Assembly (NCBI RefSeq): GCF_026967795.1
Contig: NZ_JAPVBH010000006.1
Coordinates: 248,001-312,000 of the forward strand
Direction of reading: 5' to 3'
Source: Modestobacter sp. VKM Ac-2986
GTDB lineage: Bacteria > Actinomycetota > Actinomycetes > Mycobacteriales > Geodermatophilaceae
DNA length: 64,000 nucleotides
Under the pieces are notes generated by a model that saw only the letters and a list, made by a program, of their open reading frames with translations, was not told where the DNA came from and searched no databases. Shown here piece by piece: positions 49,079 through 60,148 of this stretch. Numbering within the stretch: the stretch's first letter is position 1; the number at the start of each line of letters is the position of its first letter. The position numbers and the translations under genes were made by a program.

Positions 49079-51579
49079 GAGGGCACCGCGACCGGCGCCT
49101 CGGCCAGGGCGAGGGAGACCACCATGGTGAGCCCCCCGCCGGGGGTGTCCTCGGCGGTCAGCGTGCCGCCCATCGCCTCGGTGAGCCCGCGGGCCACGGC
49201 CAGGCCCAGGCCCACGCCCTGGCCGGCCGGGGCGTCGCCGAGCCGCTGGAAGGGGGCGAACACCCGCTCCCGGTCGGCCGGACGGACGCCGGGTCCGCGG
49301 TCGACCACGCGCAGCTCGACCCGGCCGGCGGCGGCGCCGGCGCGGACGTCGACCGGGCCGGTGGCCGCGTGCCGGGTGGCGTTGTCGGCGAGGTTGGCGA
49401 CCACCCGCTCGAGCAGACCGGGGTCGGCGAGGGCGGCGGGCAGGTCGTCGGGGGAGCTGAACCGCACCCGGGCGCGCTGGTCGTCGTCCAGCCAGGACAG
49501 CGCGGCGTGCACCACCGAGGTGAGGTCGGCCGGTGCGCTGACCGGGGTGAGCGCCCCGGACTGCAGCCGGCTCATGTCCAGCAGGTTGTCGACCAGGCCG
49601 GTGAGCCGGTCGGCGGACTCGTCGACGGTGGCGATCAGCTCGGTGCGGTCGTCGTCGGTGAGCGCCAGGTCGGTCGAGCGCAGCGCGGAGGAGGCGGCCT
49701 TGATGCCGGCCAGCGGGGTGCGCAGGTCGTGGCTGACCGCGGCGAGCAGCGCGGTGCGCATGCTGTTGCCGGCGGCCAGCCGGTCGACCTCGGCGGCCTG
49801 CGCGGCGAGCCGGCCCTGCTGCAGCGCGACGGCGGCCTGCTCGGCGAAGGCGACCAGCACCCGGCGCTCGCTGGCCGGCAGCGTGCGCCCGCACAGCTGG
49901 AGGGTGAGGGAGTCGGTCACCTCGATCTCCTCGGGCTGCTCGCCGTCGGGGGCGCCGCAGGTGCCCACGGTGCGGTCGCCGTCGGCGGTCTGCTCGACCA
50001 TGGCCACCGACCGCAGCCCGAACGCCTCCCGCACCTGCTCCAGCAGCGCGGGCAGTGCCCGGTCACCGGCGAGGACCGAGCGGGACAGCGAGGCGAGCAT
50101 CGCCGTCTCCGCGCCGGCCCGGGCCGCGGCGGTCGCCCGGCGGGCGGAGCGGTCGACGACGCTGGCCACGGCGACGGCCACCACGAGGTAGCCGCCCAGG
50201 GCCACGATGTCGTCGACCCGGCCGACGGTGAGCCGGCCGGTGGGCTGGGTGAAGAACCAGTTCTCGGCCAGGCCGCTGGTCACCGCGGCGAACACCGCCG
50301 GCAGCAGCCCGCCGACGAGGGCCACCGCGACGACCAGCAGCAGGAAGACCAGCAGCACGCTGGCCAGCGACAGCGCGGCGTCGGCGGCCAGGCAGGCCAG
50401 GGTCACCAGCGGGACGCCGGCCAGAGCCAGCGCGACGCCGAGCCAGCGGCGGCGGGCGGTCAGCGCACCGGTGAGCGGGGGCAGCCGCCAGCCGGGGGAG
50501 CCGGCGGCGGAGTGGGTGACGATGTGCACGTCGATCTCGCCGGAGGCGGCGATGACCTCGCCGCCGATGCCGCCGCGCAGCGCCCGCGCCCAGCGCGACC
50601 GCCGGCTGGTGCCGACCACCAGCTGGGTGGCGTCGACGCCGCGGGCGAACTCCAGCAGGGTCGCGGCCACGTGGTCGCCGACGACCTGGTGGTAGGTGCC
50701 GCCGAGGCTCTCGACCAGCGCGCGCTGGGTCTGCAGTGCCTCCGGTGAGGCACCGGCCAGGCCGTCGGAGCTGAGCACGTGGACGGCGAACAGCGCGCCG
50801 GTGCCCGAGCGCCGGGCGACCCGGGCGGCGCGGCGCACCAGCGTCTCGCCCTCGGGGCCGCCGGTCAGCGCGACGACGACCCGCTCGCGGGCCTCCCAGA
50901 CGTGGTCGATGTCGTGCTCGGTGCGGTAGCGGCGCAGGCCCTCGTCGACCCGGTCGGCCAGCCACAGCAGGGCGAGCTCGCGCAGCGCGGTGAGGTTGCC
51001 GACCCGGAAGTAGTTGCCCATCGCGGCGTCGACCCGCTCGGCGGGGTAGACGTTGCCGTGCGCCATCCGCCGGCGCAGCGACTCCGGCGACATGTCCACC
51101 AGCTCGACCTGGTCGGCCCGGCGCACCACCTCGTCGGGCACGGTCTCCTGCTGGACGACGCCGGTGATCTGCGCGACGACGTCGGTGAGGCTCTCCAGGT
51201 GCTGCACGTTGACCGTCGTCAGCACGCTGATCCCGGCGGCGAGCAGCTCCTCGACGTCCTGCCAGCGTTTGGCGTTGCGGGAGCCGGGGGCGTTGGTGTG
51301 CGCGAGCTCGTCGACGACCACCAGGTCGGGGCGGCGGGCGCGCACGCCGTCGACGTCCAGCTCGGTCAGCGTCACCCCGCGGTGGGTGACCTGGGCGCGG
51401 GGGAGCACCTCCAGGCCCTGCAGCTGCTCCAGCGTGCGCGGCCGGCCGTGGGTCTCGACCAGCCCGACGACGACGTCGGCGCCGCGGTCGGCGCGCCGGT
51501 GGGCCTCACCGAGGACGGCGAAGGTCTTCCCGACGCCGGGTGCGGCGCCCAGGTAGATGCGCAACGTGCCGCGGGCCAT
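49075..51579 (-). CDS. kdpD: KdpD, potassium sensor histidine kinase
   Basis: Membrane kinase of the Kdp system. N-terminal KdpD domain with Walker A LGAAPGVGKTFAVL and DELAHTNAPGSRN; a Usp-like domain (about 225-350); four close transmembrane helices (about 370-470); a GAF-like region; the H-box LLAAVSHDLRTPLAGIKAA (His about 602) and HATPase motifs to the end. Length 834 aa is close to typical 850-890. Start ATG at 51577-51579. Cotranscribed with kdpE. Confidence 0.95.
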   Translation of the reverse strand: MARGTLRIYLGAAPGVGKTFAVLGEAHRRADRGADVVVGLVETHGRPRTLEQLQGLEVLPRAQVTHRGVTLTELDVDGVRARRPDLVVVDELAHTNAPGSRNAKRWQDVEELLAAGISVLTTVNVQHLESLTDVVAQITGVVQQETVPDEVVRRADQVELVDMSPESLRRRMAHGNVYPAERVDAAMGNYFRVGNLTALRELALLWLADRVDEGLRRYRTEHDIDHVWEARERVVVALTGGPEGETLVRRAARVARRSGTGALFAVHVLSSDGLAGASPEALQTQRALVESLGGTYHQVVGDHVAATLLEFARGVDATQLVVGTSRRSRWARALRGGIGGEVIAASGEIDVHIVTHSAAGSPGWRLPPLTGALTARRRWLGVALALAGVPLVTLACLAADAALSLASVLLVFLLLVVAVALVGGLLPAVFAAVTSGLAENWFFTQPTGRLTVGRVDDIVALGGYLVVAVAVASVVDRSARRATAAARAGAETAMLASLSRSVLAGDRALPALLEQVREAFGLRSVAMVEQTADGDRTVGTCGAPDGEQPEEIEVTDSLTLQLCGRTLPASERRVLVAFAEQAAVALQQGRLAAQAAEVDRLAAGNSMRTALLAAVSHDLRTPLAGIKAASSALRSTDLALTDDDRTELIATVDESADRLTGLVDNLLDMSRLQSGALTPVSAPADLTSVVHAALSWLDDDQRARVRFSSPDDLPAALADPGLLERVVANLADNATRHAATGPVDVRAGAAAGRVELRVVDRGPGVRPADRERVFAPFQRLGDAPAGQGVGLGLAVARGLTEAMGGTLTAEDTPGGGLTMVVSLALAEAPVAVPS

Positions 51580-51623
51580 GGCCCCATGATCGTCCCGCCC
51601 GGGGAGGAGGGGGCGCCGCCGGG

Positions 51624-51642
51624 CGTCAGGAACGCGTCAAGA
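51624..51642 (+). promoter_or_regulatory. Proposed KdpE box 1
   Basis: CGTCAGG (51624) and CGTCAAGA (51635) repeat with an 11-bp period, between kdpD (45 bp away) and araC. In the + orientation it ends 28 bp before a CATGAT -10 box of the araC gene, close to the 26 bp seen before kdpF. Confidence 0.55.
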
Positions 51643-51682
51643 CCACCCGGACGGACTGCCCGGCGGCTGCCATGATCCGGCG

Positions 51683-52114
51683 GTGAGCCGGGCGAGCGAG
51701 GACTCCAACCGGCGGATGCTGCGGGCCCGGGACGCGATGGACCGCAGCTACGCCGAGCCACTGGACGTGCCCGCGCTGGCCCGCATCGCCTGCGTCTCCG
51801 AGGCCCACTTCATCCGCACGTTCAAGGCGACCTTCGGCGAGACGCCGCACCGCTACCTGCAGCGCCGCCGGGTGGAGCGGGCGATGGTGCTGCTGCGCAC
51901 CAGCGAGCAGTCGGTCACCGACGTCTGCATGGCGGTGGGGTTCAGCAGCCTCGGCACGTTCAGCCGGGTGTTCGCCGTCGTCGTGGGGGAACCGCCGAGC
52001 GTGTACCGGCGCCGCGGCCCGCTGGCGTCGGTGCCCAGCTGCTTCGGCATGCGCTGGCTGCGGCCGGCGGAGACCGCAGTTCCGGAGAAGCACGCGGCGG
52101 CCGCTCGCCCCTAG
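51683..52114 (+). CDS. AraC family regulator, DNA-binding domain only
   Basis: 143 aa, with two AraC helix-turn-helices: LDVPALARIACVSEAHFIRTFKATFGETPHRYLQ and SVTDVCMAVGFSSLGTFSRVFAVVVGEPPSVYRRR. There is no sensory domain, so it may act with the next gene's product or as a short constitutive activator. GTG at 51683; -10-like CATGAT 6 nt before (51671-51676), so leaderless. KdpE box 1 lies in its promoter. The next gene (VOC) starts 10 nt after its stop. Confidence 0.88.
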   Translation: MSRASEDSNRRMLRARDAMDRSYAEPLDVPALARIACVSEAHFIRTFKATFGETPHRYLQRRRVERAMVLLRTSEQSVTDVCMAVGFSSLGTFSRVFAVVVGEPPSVYRRRGPLASVPSCFGMRWLRPAETAVPEKHAAAARP

Positions 52115-52124
52115 CGTCGTCGGC

Positions 52125-52547
52125 ATGTTGAACACCATCTCGATCACCAGCCTGTACGTGCTCGACCAGGACGAGGCCCTCGACTTCTACGTCGGGAAGC
52201 TCGGCTTCGAGGTCCAGACCGACCAGCAGTTCGGGCCGATGCGCTTCCTCACCGTCGCGCTGCCCACCGACCCCGGGCACGCCGTCCTGCTGGAGCTGCC
52301 CGCGCCGCCGGCGGTGAGCCCGGAGGTCGCCGAGCAGGTGCGCGACGCCGTCACCAAGGGCGCCGGCGGGGGCAACCTGTTCTTCACCACCGACGACGCC
52401 CACAAGACGCACGCGGAGCTTCGGGAGCGCGGCGTCGACGTCCCCGAGGAGCCGGTCGTGCAGCCCTACGGCATCGACTTCGGCCTGCGCGACCCGTTCG
52501 GCAACTCCGTCCGGGTCGCCCAGATGACCCCGCCGCCGTCGTCCTGA
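52125..52547 (+). CDS. VOC (glyoxalase/bleomycin-resistance-like) family protein
   Basis: Two beta-alpha-beta-beta-beta modules: ITSLYVLDQDEALDFYVGKLGFEV and GNLFFTTDDAHKTHAELRERG. The C-terminal YGIDFGLRDPFGNSVRV pattern is typical of the YaeR/GloA-like group. Length 140 aa. ATG at 52125; TAGCGT (52112-52117) 7 nt upstream is a -10 for a possible leaderless transcript inside the araC 3' end. Role unknown; the AraC-VOC pairing recurs in actinobacteria. Confidence 0.88.
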   Translation: MLNTISITSLYVLDQDEALDFYVGKLGFEVQTDQQFGPMRFLTVALPTDPGHAVLLELPAPPAVSPEVAEQVRDAVTKGAGGGNLFFTTDDAHKTHAELRERGVDVPEEPVVQPYGIDFGLRDPFGNSVRVAQMTPPPSS

Positions 52548-52558
52548 CGACCTCACAT

Positions 52559-52588
52559 GGGGGGCAAAAGTGGCCACTTTCGCCCCCC
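52559..52588. repeat. Palindromic element, copy 1 (also a terminator)
   Basis: GGGGGGCAAAAGTGG faces CCACTTTCGCCCCCC with one mismatch, centre TGGCCA, length 30 bp. Outer GACCTC/GAGGTC extend the stem. It sits between the convergent VOC and permease genes and can terminate both. Copies 2 and 3 lie at 55759-55784 and 57356-57379. Confidence 0.75.
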
Positions 52589-52595
52589 GAGGTCC

Positions 52596-54542
<1,947 letters not shown>

Positions 54543-54626
54543 GCCTGCTCCTCGTCAGCGGCCCGGCTGTCCCGAGCACCGCTCACCGACGCTAGGAGCC
54601 CGACGGGGGCCCGGACGGGCACGCCG

Positions 54627-54645
54627 CGTCAAGATCCCGTCAAGG
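54627..54645 (+). promoter_or_regulatory. Proposed KdpE box 2
   Basis: CGTCAAG (54627) and CGTCAAGG (54638), period 11 bp, in the 97-bp gap between DedA and the APC permease gene. It lies 32 bp upstream of the TAGCGT -10 of the permease gene, in inverted orientation relative to box 4 and kdpF. Confidence 0.55.
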
Positions 54646-55257
54646 AGTGGCGTGGGAGTGGTGCCGGGCGGACCGCACGACCAGCACCACGAGCAGGACG
54701 GCCAGGACGACGGCCGGCACCCACCCGGCGTCCCGGGCCACCCGTTCCCCGAGCGCCCGGGACAGCAGGACGACGGTGGCCGCCCAGGCCGTGCCGCTGA
54801 CCACCAGGACCGGCCCGGCCAGCCGCAGCGGCACGTGCGCCCCGCCGGCGACCCGGGGGACCAGCGTGCGGGTGACCGCCACCCAGTGCCCACCGGCCAG
54901 CACCGCGGCCGTGCCCACCGGTCCGAGCCGCCCCAGCCAGCTGCGGGCCCTGCGGACGGCGGGGTCGACGCGGGCGCGCAGCCGGCGGTGGGAGCCGGGG
55001 TCCAGCGCCCGCCGTCCGTGCCCGCGGCGCCAGCCGGTCAGCGCTCCGCTCACGCTGGCCACGGCGGCCACCGCGACCGGCCACGCCGGGTGGGTCTCCG
55101 AGGTCGAGGACCACAGGCCCAGGACCACGAGCGTGGTGGTGCCGGGCAGCAGCATCCCGACCAGGAAGCCGCTCTCCACGCCCAGCACGACCGCCGCGAC
55201 GCCGAGCACCAGGACCGGCGGCCAGTCGCCGATGCGGTCCAGGAGCGCGCTGAGCAT
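54640..55257 (-). CDS. DedA family membrane protein
   Basis: 205 aa, SNARE-associated/DedA (VTT) domain. N-terminal ESGFLVGMLLPGTTTLVV (family E-x3-P/GE-like re-entrant loop) and GHWVAVTRTLVPRVAGGAHVPL (family arginine loop). DedA proteins act in lipid flipping and envelope integrity. Start ATG at 55255-55257. The stop overlaps box 2, and its promoter region is shared with kdpF, where boxes 3-4 lie. Whether KdpE also controls it is open. Confidence 0.85.
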   Translation of the reverse strand: MLSALLDRIGDWPPVLVLGVAAVVLGVESGFLVGMLLPGTTTLVVLGLWSSTSETHPAWPVAVAAVASVSGALTGWRRGHGRRALDPGSHRRLRARVDPAVRRARSWLGRLGPVGTAAVLAGGHWVAVTRTLVPRVAGGAHVPLRLAGPVLVVSGTAWAATVVLLSRALGERVARDAGWVPAVVLAVLLVVLVVRSARHHSHATP

Positions 55258-55336
55258 GTCCTGACCGTGCCCTGATCCCGGCCGGTGAACCGGGGCCTGC
55301 CGGTCCTGTGAGGGGGCGCACAGGGTCGCCGTCCGG

Positions 55337-55355
55337 CGTCAGGGAGGCGTCAAGG
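55337..55355 (+). promoter_or_regulatory. Proposed KdpE box 3
   Basis: CGTCAGGG (55337) and CGTCAAGG (55348), period 11 bp. It is in 11-bp register with box 4 (half-sites at 0, 11, 33 and 44). Confidence 0.6.
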
Positions 55356-55369
55356 ACGGCGTCCGTCGT

Positions 55370-55420
55370 CGTCAGGGAACCGTCAGGACCGGGTGCGTCC
55401 GGCGTGACCGCTCCTAGCGT
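55370..55420 (+). promoter_or_regulatory. Proposed KdpE box 4 and kdpF promoter
   Basis: CGTCAGGG (55370) and CGTCAGGA (55381) are followed 26 bp later by -10 TAGCGT (55415-55420) in the string CTCCTAGCGT. This is a class II-type activation geometry. The transcript leader to 55483 would be about 56 nt. The rest of 55258-55482 holds no ORF. Confidence 0.6.
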
Positions 55421-55482
55421 CCCGGCTCGCGAGGTGGACGACGACGGGTCGTCCGCGCGAGACGGATGAAGGTGCTCACGAC

Positions 55483-55566
55483 GTGACCGACGTGGTCTAC
55501 GTGCTCCTCACGCTGGTGGTCTTCGGGCTGCTGGCGCTGGCTGTGCGCGGGGTGGAGGAGCTGTGA
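55483..55566 (+). CDS. 27-residue single-helix membrane protein upstream of kdpF
   Basis: [20 protein letters not shown] then VRGVEEL: one transmembrane helix and a short charged tail. GTG at 55483; stop overlaps the kdpF start (GTGA). It is too short for most gene callers. Its position as first gene of the kdp operon and overlap with kdpF suggest an additional small Kdp subunit or regulator; similar tiny ORFs exist before kdpF in other actinobacteria, to my knowledge unnamed. Confidence 0.7.
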   Translation: MTDVVYVLLTLVVFGLLALAVRGVEEL

Positions 55567-55643
55567 CCTGGGTCGGACTGGCCGTGGCCGCGGCCCTGGT
55601 GCTCTACCTGCTGGCGAGTCTCCTGTTCCCGGAGCGGTTCTGA
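55563..55643 (+). CDS. kdpF: KdpF, small subunit of the K+ ATPase
   Basis: 26 residues, [20 protein letters not shown] followed by the family-typical LFPERF end. Stabilises the KdpFABC complex. GTG at 55563, overlapping both neighbours (GTGA and TGATG). Confidence 0.9.
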   Translation: MTWVGLAVAAALVLYLLASLLFPERF

Positions 55644-57343
55644 TGAGCGCCGGAGCAGGAGGCTGGCTGCAGGCGGGGCTGCTGGTCCTGGCGCTGGTCG
55701 CCGTCCACCGCCCCCTGGGCGACTGGATGGCCCGCGTCTTCACCACCGACGCCGTCGAGGGGCCAAAATCGCGACTTTGGCCCCGGTCGGGGCACTGGCG
55801 GGTGGAGAAGCTGGTCTACCGAGCCGTTGGTGTCGACGCCGACACCGAGCAGCGCTGGCCCACCTACCTGCGCAGCGTGCTGGCGTTCTCGCTGGTCTCG
55901 GTGCTCTTCCTGTACCTGCTCCAGCGCGTGCAGTCGGTGCTGCCGTGGAGCAACGGCATGGCCGGTGTGGACTCCGGCTCGGCCTGGAACACCGCGGTCA
56001 GCTTCGTGACCAACACGAACTGGCAGGGCTACTCGGGTGAGTCGACGATGGGCCACCTGGTCCAGATGGCCGGCCTGGCGGTGCAGAACTTCGTCTCCGC
56101 GGCGGTCGGGCTGGCGGTCGCGGTGGCGCTGGTGCGCGGGTTCGCCCGCACCCGCACCGACCGGCTGGGCAACTCCTGGGTCGACCTGACCCGCGCGCTC
56201 ACCCGCGTCCTGCTGCCGATGGCGGTGCTCGGCGCGATCGTGCTGGTGCTCGGCGGCGTGGTGCAGAACCTGTCGGCGGGCACCGACGCGATGACGCTGA
56301 CCGGGGCGAGCCAGTTCATCCCGGGCGGGCCGGTGGCCTCCCAGGAGGTCATCAAGCAGCTGGGCACCAACGGCGGCGGCTTCTACAACGCCAACTCCGC
56401 ACACCCCTTCGAGGGCCCCAGCGCCTGGGTCTCGCTGTTCCAGGTGTTCCTGATGCTGGTCATCCCCTTCTCCCTGCCGCGCACCTTCGGCCGGATGGTG
56501 GGCGACAAGCGGCAGGGCCTGGCGATCGTCGGCGTGATGGCGACCCTCGCGACGGCGTCCCTGGCGCTGAACAGCTGGGCGCAGTCCCGGGCCGGCGGTG
56601 CCGCGCTGCAGCTGGCCGGGGCGGCGACCGAGGGCCAAGAGGTGCGTTTCGGCGGACCGCTGTCGGCCCTGTTCGGGACGGCGACCACGCTCACCTCGAC
56701 CGGCGCGGTCAACTCGCTGCACGACAGCTACACCCCGGCCGGTGGGCTGCTGACGATGTTCAACATGATGCTGGGCGAGGTCGCGCCCGGCGGCGTCGGC
56801 TCGGGCCTCTACGGGATGCTCGTGCTCGCCGTCATCGCCGTCTTCGTCGCCGGGCTCATGGTCGGGCGGACGCCGGAGTACCTGGGCAAGAAGCTCGGCC
56901 GCCGCGAGATGACGCTGGCGTCGCTGTACGTGCTCACCACCCCGGCGATCGTGCTGGTCGGGACGGCGGTGGCGATGGCCACCGACGCCGGCCGGAGCTC
57001 GATGCTCAACGACGGCCCGCACGGCCTGAGCGAGGTGCTGTACGCGTTCACCTCGGCCGGCAACAACAACGGCTCGGCGTTCGCCGGGCTGAGCGCGAAC
57101 ACGCCGTTCTACAACACCGCCCTCGGGTTGGCGATGGCCTTCGGCCGGTTCGTCCCGATCGTGCTCGTGCTCGCCCTCGCCGGCCGGCTCGCCCAGCAGG
57201 GCCGCACCCCGGCCACCGCCGGGACGCTGCCGACGCACCAGGTGCTGTTCGTCGGGCTGCTGTCCGCCGTCGTCCTGGTCGTCGTCGGCCTGACGTACTT
57301 CCCGGTGCTGTCCCTCGGCCCCCTGGCGGAGGCCCTCTCATGA
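55643..57343 (+). CDS. kdpA: KdpA, potassium-binding/channel subunit, with palindrome-encoded insertion
   Basis: SKT-superfamily K+-translocating subunit. The four selectivity-filter loops are visible: [19 protein letters not shown], and two later ones ([21 protein letters not shown]). Length 566 aa. Residues about 38-50 ([15 protein letters not shown]) do not belong to the normal KdpA N-terminus, which runs from ...MARVFT directly to [10 protein letters not shown]...; they are encoded by the 26-bp palindrome at 55759-55784 and flanks, in frame. ATG at 55643 overlaps kdpF. The insertion lies in the cytoplasmic/periplasmic loop after the first helix, so the protein is probably still active. 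Confidence 0.94.
   Translation: MSAGAGGWLQAGLLVLALVAVHRPLGDWMARVFTTDAVEGPKSRLWPRSGHWRVEKLVYRAVGVDADTEQRWPTYLRSVLAFSLVSVLFLYLLQRVQSVLPWSNGMAGVDSGSAWNTAVSFVTNTNWQGYSGESTMGHLVQMAGLAVQNFVSAAVGLAVAVALVRGFARTRTDRLGNSWVDLTRALTRVLLPMAVLGAIVLVLGGVVQNLSAGTDAMTLTGASQFIPGGPVASQEVIKQLGTNGGGFYNANSAHPFEGPSAWVSLFQVFLMLVIPFSLPRTFGRMVGDKRQGLAIVGVMATLATASLALNSWAQSRAGGAALQLAGAATEGQEVRFGGPLSALFGTATTLTSTGAVNSLHDSYTPAGGLLTMFNMMLGEVAPGGVGSGLYGMLVLAVIAVFVAGLMVGRTPEYLGKKLGRREMTLASLYVLTTPAIVLVGTAVAMATDAGRSSMLNDGPHGLSEVLYAFTSAGNNNGSAFAGLSANTPFYNTALGLAMAFGRFVPIVLVLALAGRLAQQGRTPATAGTLPTHQVLFVGLLSAVVLVVVGLTYFPVLSLGPLAEALS
55759..55784. repeat. Palindromic element, copy 2, in frame within kdpA
   Basis: GGGGCCAAAATCG faces CGACTTTGGCCCC with one mismatch. 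Translated as part of GPKSRLWP in kdpA. It shares the GGC/CAAA ... TTTGGCC pattern of copies 1 and 3, differing in the centre (TCGCGA instead of TGGCCA). Confidence 0.75.
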
Positions 57344-57355
57344 CCTCCCACCCCC

Positions 57356-57379
57356 GGGCGGAAGTGGCCACTTCCGCCC
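57356..57379. repeat. Palindromic element, copy 3, between kdpA and kdpB
   Basis: GGGCGGAAGTGG faces CCACTTCCGCCC, a perfect 24-bp palindrome with centre TGGCCA. It lies 13 bp after the kdpA stop and 26 bp before the kdpB ATG, so it could lower or balance downstream expression within the operon. Confidence 0.75.
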
Positions 57380-57404
57380 TCCTTGCAGACGTAGAAGGAC
57401 TGTC

Positions 57405-59444
57405 ATGACTGCGACGCTCGATCGTCGTCCCGAGACCGCTGCCGAGCCCCGCTCGCAGCAGCGCAGCAGCATCGACTGGGGCCCGGCCCTGGTGGGTGCG
57501 GTGCGCAAGCTCGACCCGCGCGGCCTGGTGCGCCAGCCCGTCGTGTTCGTGGTGTGGGTCGGCTCGGTGTTCTCCACCGTGCTGGCGATCACCGACCCGT
57601 CGCTGTTCGGCTGGCTGATCGCGGCCTGGCTGTGGCTGACCGTGCTGTTCGCCAACATCGCGGAGGCCGTCGCCGAGGGCCGCGGCAAGGCGCAGGCGGC
57701 GAGCCTGCGCAAGGCCCGCACCAGCACCGTCGCCGTCCTCGAGGACGGCACCGAGGTGCCCGCACCGGACCTGAAGCCCGGGATGCGCGTCGTGGTCGTC
57801 GCCGGGCAGGTCGTGCCCGGGGACGGCGACGTCGTCGAGGGCATCGCCAGCGTCGACGAGTCGGCGATCACGGGGGAGTCCGCGCCGGTGATCCGGGAGT
57901 CCGGCGGTGACCGCTCGGCGGTGACCGGCGGGACGACGGTGCTGTCCGACCGGATCGTCGTCCAGATCACCAGCAAGCCCGGCGAGACGTTCGTCGACCG
58001 GATGATCGCGCTGGTCGAAGGCGCCTCCCGGCAGCGGACGCCGAACGAGATCGCGCTGAACATCCTGCTCAGCTCGCTGACCATCGTGTTCCTGCTGGCC
58101 GTGGTGACCCTGCAGCCGCTCGCCATCTACTCCGGCGCCGAGCAGTCGATGACCGTGCTGATCGCGCTGGTGGTCTGCCTGATCCCGACCACCATCGGGG
58201 CGCTGCTGTCGGCGATCGGCATTGCCGGCATGGACCGGTTGGTGCAGCGCAACGTGCTGGCGATGAGCGGCCGTGCCGTCGAGGCGGCCGGCGACGTGAA
58301 CACCCTGCTGCTGGACAAGACCGGCACGATCACCCTCGGCAACCGGCAGGCAGCCGAGTTCGTCCCGGTCGGCGACGCGACCCAGGCGGAGGTCACCGAG
58401 TCCGCGCAGCTGGCCTCGCTGTCCGACGAGACCCCCGAGGGGCGCAGCATCGTGGCGCTGGCCGGGCTGGGGGAGCGGGACACCGGCGGTGCGGAGTTCG
58501 TGCCGTTCACCGCGCAGACCCGGATGAGCGGCGTCGACCTGCCCGACGGCCGGCAGCTGCGCAAGGGCGCGGCCGGCGCGGTGCAGAACTGGGTGCGCTC
58601 GCTCGACGGCGCCGTCCCGCCGGACGTCGCCGCCGTGGTCGACCGCATCGCCGCCTCGGGCGGGACGCCGCTGCTGCTGGCCGAGGCCGGCGGGGAGGGC
58701 ACCCGCGTCCTGGGCGTCATCCACCTCAAGGACGTCGTGAAGCCCGGCATGAAGGAGCGCTTCGACGAGCTGCGCCGGATGGGCATCCGCACGGTGATGA
58801 TCACCGGCGACAACGAGCGGACGGCGCGGGCGATCGCGGCCGAGGCCGGCATCGACGACGTCCTGGCCGAGGCGACGCCGGAGGACAAGCTGGCGCTGAT
58901 CGTCAAGGAGCAGGACGGCGGCCGGCTGGTCGCGATGACCGGTGACGGCACCAACGACGCACCGGCGCTGGCGCAGGCCGACGTCGGGGTGGCGATGAAC
59001 ACCGGGACGTCGGCGGCGAAGGAGGCCGGCAACATGGTCGACCTCGACTCCGACCCGACGAAGCTGATCGAGATCGTGGAGATCGGCAAGCAGCTGCTCA
59101 TCACCCGCGGGTCGCTGACCACGTTCTCCATCGCCAACGACCTGGCCAAGTACTTCGCGATCCTGCCGGCCATGTTCGCCGGGGTCTTCCCGGGGCTGGA
59201 CACGCTCAACGTGATGCGGCTGGCCTCGCCGGAGTCGGCGATCCTGTCGGCGGTCATCTTCAACGCGCTGATCATCGTGGCGTTGGTGCCGCTGGCCCTG
59301 CGCGGCGTGAAGTACCGGGCGTCCTCGGCGTCGGCGATGTTGCGCCGCAACCTGCTGGTCTACGGCGTCGGCGGCGTGGTGCTGCCCTTCGTCGGGATCA
59401 AGCTCATCGACCTGCTCGTCTCTCTGATCCCCGGGATCGCGTGA
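57405..59444 (+). CDS. kdpB: KdpB, P-type ATPase subunit
   Basis: Catalytic P3-type ATPase subunit. The actuator TGE is in [11 protein letters not shown], the phosphorylation site is [13 protein letters not shown] (Asp about 305), the nucleotide site KGAAGAV and hinge [22 protein letters not shown] are intact. Length 679 aa is typical. ATG at 57405 follows GAAGGA. Stop overlaps kdpC by 4 nt. Confidence 0.97.
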   Translation: MTATLDRRPETAAEPRSQQRSSIDWGPALVGAVRKLDPRGLVRQPVVFVVWVGSVFSTVLAITDPSLFGWLIAAWLWLTVLFANIAEAVAEGRGKAQAASLRKARTSTVAVLEDGTEVPAPDLKPGMRVVVVAGQVVPGDGDVVEGIASVDESAITGESAPVIRESGGDRSAVTGGTTVLSDRIVVQITSKPGETFVDRMIALVEGASRQRTPNEIALNILLSSLTIVFLLAVVTLQPLAIYSGAEQSMTVLIALVVCLIPTTIGALLSAIGIAGMDRLVQRNVLAMSGRAVEAAGDVNTLLLDKTGTITLGNRQAAEFVPVGDATQAEVTESAQLASLSDETPEGRSIVALAGLGERDTGGAEFVPFTAQTRMSGVDLPDGRQLRKGAAGAVQNWVRSLDGAVPPDVAAVVDRIAASGGTPLLLAEAGGEGTRVLGVIHLKDVVKPGMKERFDELRRMGIRTVMITGDNERTARAIAAEAGIDDVLAEATPEDKLALIVKEQDGGRLVAMTGDGTNDAPALAQADVGVAMNTGTSAAKEAGNMVDLDSDPTKLIEIVEIGKQLLITRGSLTTFSIANDLAKYFAILPAMFAGVFPGLDTLNVMRLASPESAILSAVIFNALIIVALVPLALRGVKYRASSASAMLRRNLLVYGVGGVVLPFVGIKLIDLLVSLIPGIA

Positions 59445-60052
59445 TGCCCACTCTGCGTTCTGGCCGCCAGCTGGTGGCCGCCGTCCGTGCCGTCCTCCTC
59501 GCCACCGTGGTGCTGGGGTTGGTCTACCCGCTGGTGATGTTCGGCATCGCCCAGGTCATCCGCCCCGCTGGCGCCGACGGGTCGCTCGTGTCCCGGAACG
59601 GCGCCGTGGTCGGGTCGTCGCTGATCGGTCAGGCGTTCGTGTCCTCGTCCGGGGATGCGCTGCCGGAGTACTTCCAGTCGCGGCCGTCGGCGTCGGACTA
59701 CGACGGCGCGGCATCGGGTGGGTCGAACCTGGGGCCCAACTCCTCGGACCTGGTCGACGCGATCACCGAGCGGCAGTCGCAGGTGGCGGCCTTCAACGGC
59801 GTGACGCCGGCCGACGTGCCGGCGGACGCGGTGACGGCGTCGTCGTCGGGGCTGGACCCGGGCATCTCGCCGGCGTACGCGGCGCTGCAGGTGACGCGCG
59901 TGGCTGCCGCCCGTGGGGCTGCTGCCGGGGACGTCTCGGCGCTGGTCGAGGAGGCCACGCACGGCCGTGACCTGGGCTTCATCGGTGCGCCGTACGTCAA
60001 CGTGCTGGAGCTCAACCTGGCGCTGAACGAGCGGTTCGGCACCGCAGGCTGA
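59441..60052 (+). CDS. kdpC: KdpC, K+ ATPase accessory subunit
   Basis: One N-terminal transmembrane helix ([24 protein letters not shown]) and an extracytoplasmic domain with [26 protein letters not shown] ([13 protein letters not shown]), and C-terminal [14 protein letters not shown]. Length 203 aa. GTG at 59441 or ATG at 59444. A weak GC-rich stem follows the stop (60058-60093). Confidence 0.95.
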   Translation: MMPTLRSGRQLVAAVRAVLLATVVLGLVYPLVMFGIAQVIRPAGADGSLVSRNGAVVGSSLIGQAFVSSSGDALPEYFQSRPSASDYDGAASGGSNLGPNSSDLVDAITERQSQVAAFNGVTPADVPADAVTASSSGLDPGISPAYAALQVTRVAAARGAAAGDVSALVEEATHGRDLGFIGAPYVNVLELNLALNERFGTAG

Positions 60053-60148
60053 CGACACGGCGCCGGGCGGGGGACCCCCTCCGTCGGGCGCCGAACACCG
60101 TTGTTGTACTGTTCTCCACGGCTCGGACACACCAGACCGGGTCGGCAA

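Noticed and set aside
55743..55800. The kdpA insertion as a sequencing error or frameshift
   Set aside because: The frame is unbroken on both sides, the segment is a clean palindrome related to two neighbouring palindromes, and KdpA resumes normally with [10 protein letters not shown].
60058..60093. Strong terminator after kdpC
   Set aside because: Outer CGGCGCC/GGCGCCG can pair but the inside (GGGGGACCCCC) leaves too small a loop and mismatches, so I did not list it as a terminator.
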